This document shows positions 61,587 to 64,000 of a stretch of 64,000 bases of DNA, piece after piece. A model generated the notes under the pieces. It was given only the letters and a program-made list of their open reading frames with translations. It was not told the DNA's origin and ran no database searches. Numbering within the stretch: position 1 is the stretch's first letter; each line of letters opens with the position of its first letter. Origin of the DNA: Babylonia areolata (lineage: Eukaryota > Mollusca > Gastropoda > Neogastropoda > Buccinidae). The stretch spans positions 50,286,504 through 50,350,503 of the forward strand of contig NC_134878.1 of the NCBI RefSeq assembly GCF_041734735.1. The letters run 5' to 3'. Both the position numbers and the translations under genes were made by a program.

Positions 61587-64000
61587 TGCCCGTAGGCATA
61601 AGATGTAATACCATCATCTAGCCAATAGCGTTTGGAATCGTACGGTGAGAGTGATGTCTTCATTTGCTTGATCGTGTACATCTTGTGCTTATACGATCTC
61701 AACGTTCTCATACAATTAGTAAATTGAACAGATCGATCAATACACTCCTTATACATATCGGGTTCAATGTCATCCTTCACCACACATTTTTTTATGCCCT
61801 TGGCTTTCTTGATAACTGATCCATCATCCGCTACAACCGAATACATCTTCGAGCGCAAGCCGCAGAATTGTCGGATCGGTTTACATCCGAGCTCACTTTT
61901 CATGTATCCTGGCACTTTCTCTATCGATTTATCATACAATGGATGATCTTTTGGAAAATTACTGCGGTCATGTACATTATCATCCATACAAGCGATAAAA
62001 TCCTCGCATTCTACGTGGAGAATGAATGAATCGGTATCAGTATATAACAACCTGCATCCATATTTTTTCTTGTAGTGGTTGTAATACAAATCATACATGA
62101 GATACTTGGATAGGTCGAGAATGGCCATCCCGATATAGATAGGTTTATTGAGCACAAGCTTATTTTTTTTGTAGTGAATCGCTAGAAGTTTCTCGTTGAT
62201 GATCATATGATCGACATAAGCCGGTTTGTTTATTAGTTTGCGTGCCTTGTCCTCTTCATCTAACTTGAATAATTTGATATTCGTTCTCATTCTGATATTT
62301 TCCATAGTTTTACCAAATACCGAGTTGTTCATTAATTTATACAAATCTTTATCGGCATCGTTAGTAGCGGCTTGTCTCAGTTTGGTGTTCATCATTATAT
62401 AGGGCGCCATCCAGGGACTTTGATTAAACTTTAACACTTTTGTGATTTTAGTTACTTTCATGCCAAGTTGCGTGTATAGCTTGAGATTTCTATAGTGAAC
62501 GACATAACCAACCTTATTCCATAGATTCGGAACTAATTTTCTCGTTTCCTTTCCGCGCATCTCGAGTTTTTCACGAAGGCGTCGTTGATAGGGTGAGAGG
62601 TTTTCGAGTTTTATTTCTATTTTCTCAGGAGCTAGGGGATAATCGTTATGTTCGTCGTGTAATTCCTTAGGGTACTCGATATCACACTCCACAATATATC
62701 CCGTCTCATCATCGTCGGGGTGATTTAGAATCTTTTCGAGATTGGCATCGTTATCCCAGATAAATCCACCCGTGGGTAAAGCTTGTAACATCGCCCAACC
62801 ATACAAGTTGTTCGCGTCGAGATACATGATATACGAATCCGTCTTTTCAGGCCTGTAATCTTTCATATACTTGTTATTAGCCTCCGCGTATCTTCTTACA
62901 GTCATACTGATTCCACCGCGTATTCCTGCCTCTATCATGTTATATTGTTCGATATCCGTCAACAGTTCGAGTTCTATTCCCGTACTCTTGAGTAAAGCAT
63001 CCCAAGACATTCCGGGAAGCGTGTAATAATGAACAGGATCGAGATTATGAGTTCGCAAACACGTATTTCTAAAATTCTGGAACACATCGGCAAGTAACAG
63101 CACATCAGTGACTAAGTACAGATCGTTATAATCACCTAGATTCTTACATTTAAACTTCTTCCACACATTCAAGGCATGCTTGTGGTCACTTTCTGATATA
63201 TCCGTGTTGTTAAGTTTACTAAAGAAATGACTTTTCTTTGGTAGTTTTGTATCTTCGTATTTACTCCAATCGGTAATATATTCGTACGGAAAGACTCTTT
63301 TTCTCGTAACGAGCTTGAACTCCTCCTCATCTGTGAAATGTTTGCGCGTTAAAAACTTCTTATCATCCGGAAGGTTCTTCGCAAGCTGGTCGAGACTCGA
63401 ACTCAAGAATGCGAAACTATCTAAAAACTTCAACCTTCCCCAACTGAATGTGATGTACTTCTCTTTATTATTCGCGATACACGTAATTCTACCACCACCT
63501 TTGTTCGCGAGCTCCGAAATGATCGCGTGAGAGTCGTAACCTTTGAGGTTGTGAAATAATATCGACAACACAAATTCGTCGGGTTTTATTCTCAATTTAA
63601 GATTACACGATGCACGCGCGGCACCTCTATAGTTCCCTGTGATATGGTCATGATCTCTTACTTTATCATTTGCGAGTAGTTCCCCTCTACATATCCAACA
63701 AACTCGTTCGTTTTCAAACGATTCGTTATCTTTTTTGGTCATCTTTATTGGAACTGGTTTTTTCAATTCCTTGACAGTATGATAATATATTCTTTGAAGT
63801 TTTTCGAGAAAATGACTGACCGCATTCTCACCACGAAATAGTTGCGGTTTGTACGCCCTTCCATCAGACCTAACATGCACAAACCCGTATGACGAGATGA
63901 TGTGTTCGCTTTCTTTGATGGTCTTATTCGAACCGGAATCGTCTTTTATTTCTTTACAAATCGCCTCAAAATCAGCATATATCACATCACTAACTTGCAT
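61565..64000 (-). CDS. Polinton protein-primed DNA polymerase B, copy 2, start beyond window
   Basis: 811 codons in view, open to the window edge, covering Exo I (VIYADFEAI), the endonuclease VII-like module (CWICRGE, DHDHITGNYRG), Exo II (FHNLKGYDSH), Exo III (YLVTDVLLLADVF), motif A (YLDANNLYGWAM), motif B (KLMNNSVFGKTMEN) and motif C (LLYTDTDSF). The N-terminal SAP-like part known from copy 1 lies past 64,000. Expected to use a terminal protein as primer at the inverted-repeat ends. Confidence 0.95.
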   Translation of the reverse strand: MQVSDVIYADFEAICKEIKDDSGSNKTIKESEHIISSYGFVHVRSDGRAYKPQLFRGENAVSHFLEKLQRIYYHTVKELKKPVPIKMTKKDNESFENERVCWICRGELLANDKVRDHDHITGNYRGAARASCNLKLRIKPDEFVLSILFHNLKGYDSHAIISELANKGGGRITCIANNKEKYITFSWGRLKFLDSFAFLSSSLDQLAKNLPDDKKFLTRKHFTDEEEFKLVTRKRVFPYEYITDWSKYEDTKLPKKSHFFSKLNNTDISESDHKHALNVWKKFKCKNLGDYNDLYLVTDVLLLADVFQNFRNTCLRTHNLDPVHYYTLPGMSWDALLKSTGIELELLTDIEQYNMIEAGIRGGISMTVRRYAEANNKYMKDYRPEKTDSYIMYLDANNLYGWAMLQALPTGGFIWDNDANLEKILNHPDDDETGYIVECDIEYPKELHDEHNDYPLAPEKIEIKLENLSPYQRRLREKLEMRGKETRKLVPNLWNKVGYVVHYRNLKLYTQLGMKVTKITKVLKFNQSPWMAPYIMMNTKLRQAATNDADKDLYKLMNNSVFGKTMENIRMRTNIKLFKLDEEDKARKLINKPAYVDHMIINEKLLAIHYKKNKLVLNKPIYIGMAILDLSKYLMYDLYYNHYKKKYGCRLLYTDTDSFILHVECEDFIACMDDNVHDRSNFPKDHPLYDKSIEKVPGYMKSELGCKPIRQFCGLRSKMYSVVADDGSVIKKAKGIKKCVVKDDIEPDMYKECIDRSVQFTNCMRTLRSYKHKMYTIKQMKTSLSPYDSKRYWLDDGITSYAYGHYGISVS

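Larger units (their letters stand above)
51325..64000 (+). mobile_element. Polinton/Maverick copy 2, runs off the window
   Basis: It starts AGTAGTATAAGG at 51325. Gene order: two-TM protein, two tandem paralogs and minor capsid (all minus), a + strand block, coiled-coil membrane protein (minus), major capsid, ATPase, four small genes and integrase (all +), then PolB (minus). The same orientation as copy 1 and 8.7 kb from it. Adding the PolB-to-end part of copy 1 gives an expected length of about 15 kb, normal for the family. It is young (about 1-2% from copy 1). It looks largely whole, with about two or three breaks, all in one gene block. Confidence 0.95.

Noticed and set aside
35937-64000. 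A single giant 28-kb element
   Set aside because: Integrase, PolB and three small genes occur twice, and a terminal repeat pair faces outward around non-element DNA at 42,627-51,324.

Overview
The window looks like nuclear DNA of a lophotrochozoan animal, most probably a gastropod mollusc. It has a long, intron-rich animal gene with consensus GT-AG splice sites, dense tRNA-headed SINEs, CR1/L2-type LINE tails, many (CA)n and minisatellite arrays, and two young copies of a Polinton/Maverick element. The clade call is inference from repeat style and protein similarity; nothing diagnostic of a species was seen.

Region 1 (about 1-31,630, + strand) holds 18 consecutive coding exons (746 codons, all phases compatible) of CC2D2A, a ciliary transition-zone scaffold protein. 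The introns are loaded with five SINE families (called A-E here), LINE 3' ends, a TTAA-flanked Kolobok-like transposon remnant, a TA-flanked pogo-like element and an unusual number of minisatellites that abut exon edges. The last exons of CC2D2A are not in the window. Region 2 (31,630-35,836) is unannotated host DNA and LINE fragments, ending at a gap of exactly 100 N (35,837-35,936).

Region 3 (35,937-42,626) is the right part of one Polinton: small virion-like genes, integrase, protein-primed DNA polymerase B on the opposite strand, a Cys-rich gene and a right terminal inverted repeat rich in palindromes. Region 4 (42,627-51,324) is host DNA with one EGF-like exon on the minus strand, SINEs, microsatellites and some complex unique sequence. 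Region 5 (51,325-64,000) is a second Polinton in the same orientation, with its left terminal repeat, left-end genes, minor and major capsid genes, packaging ATPase, small membrane proteins, integrase and most of PolB; it runs off the window. Where the copies overlap they differ by only about 1-2% by eye. No adenain-type protease was recognised. In a typical Polinton the integrase and PolB carry out integration and protein-primed copying, and the ATPase and capsid proteins would package the DNA. Both copies are treated as fossils here.

Main points of interest: minisatellites that carry copies of the neighbouring splice site; a tandem pair of Polinton genes with near-identical starts and diverged remainders; long palindromes in the Polinton terminal repeat; a shared central module in three SINE families; and the doubtful CC2D2A/Polinton junction at the 100-N gap.
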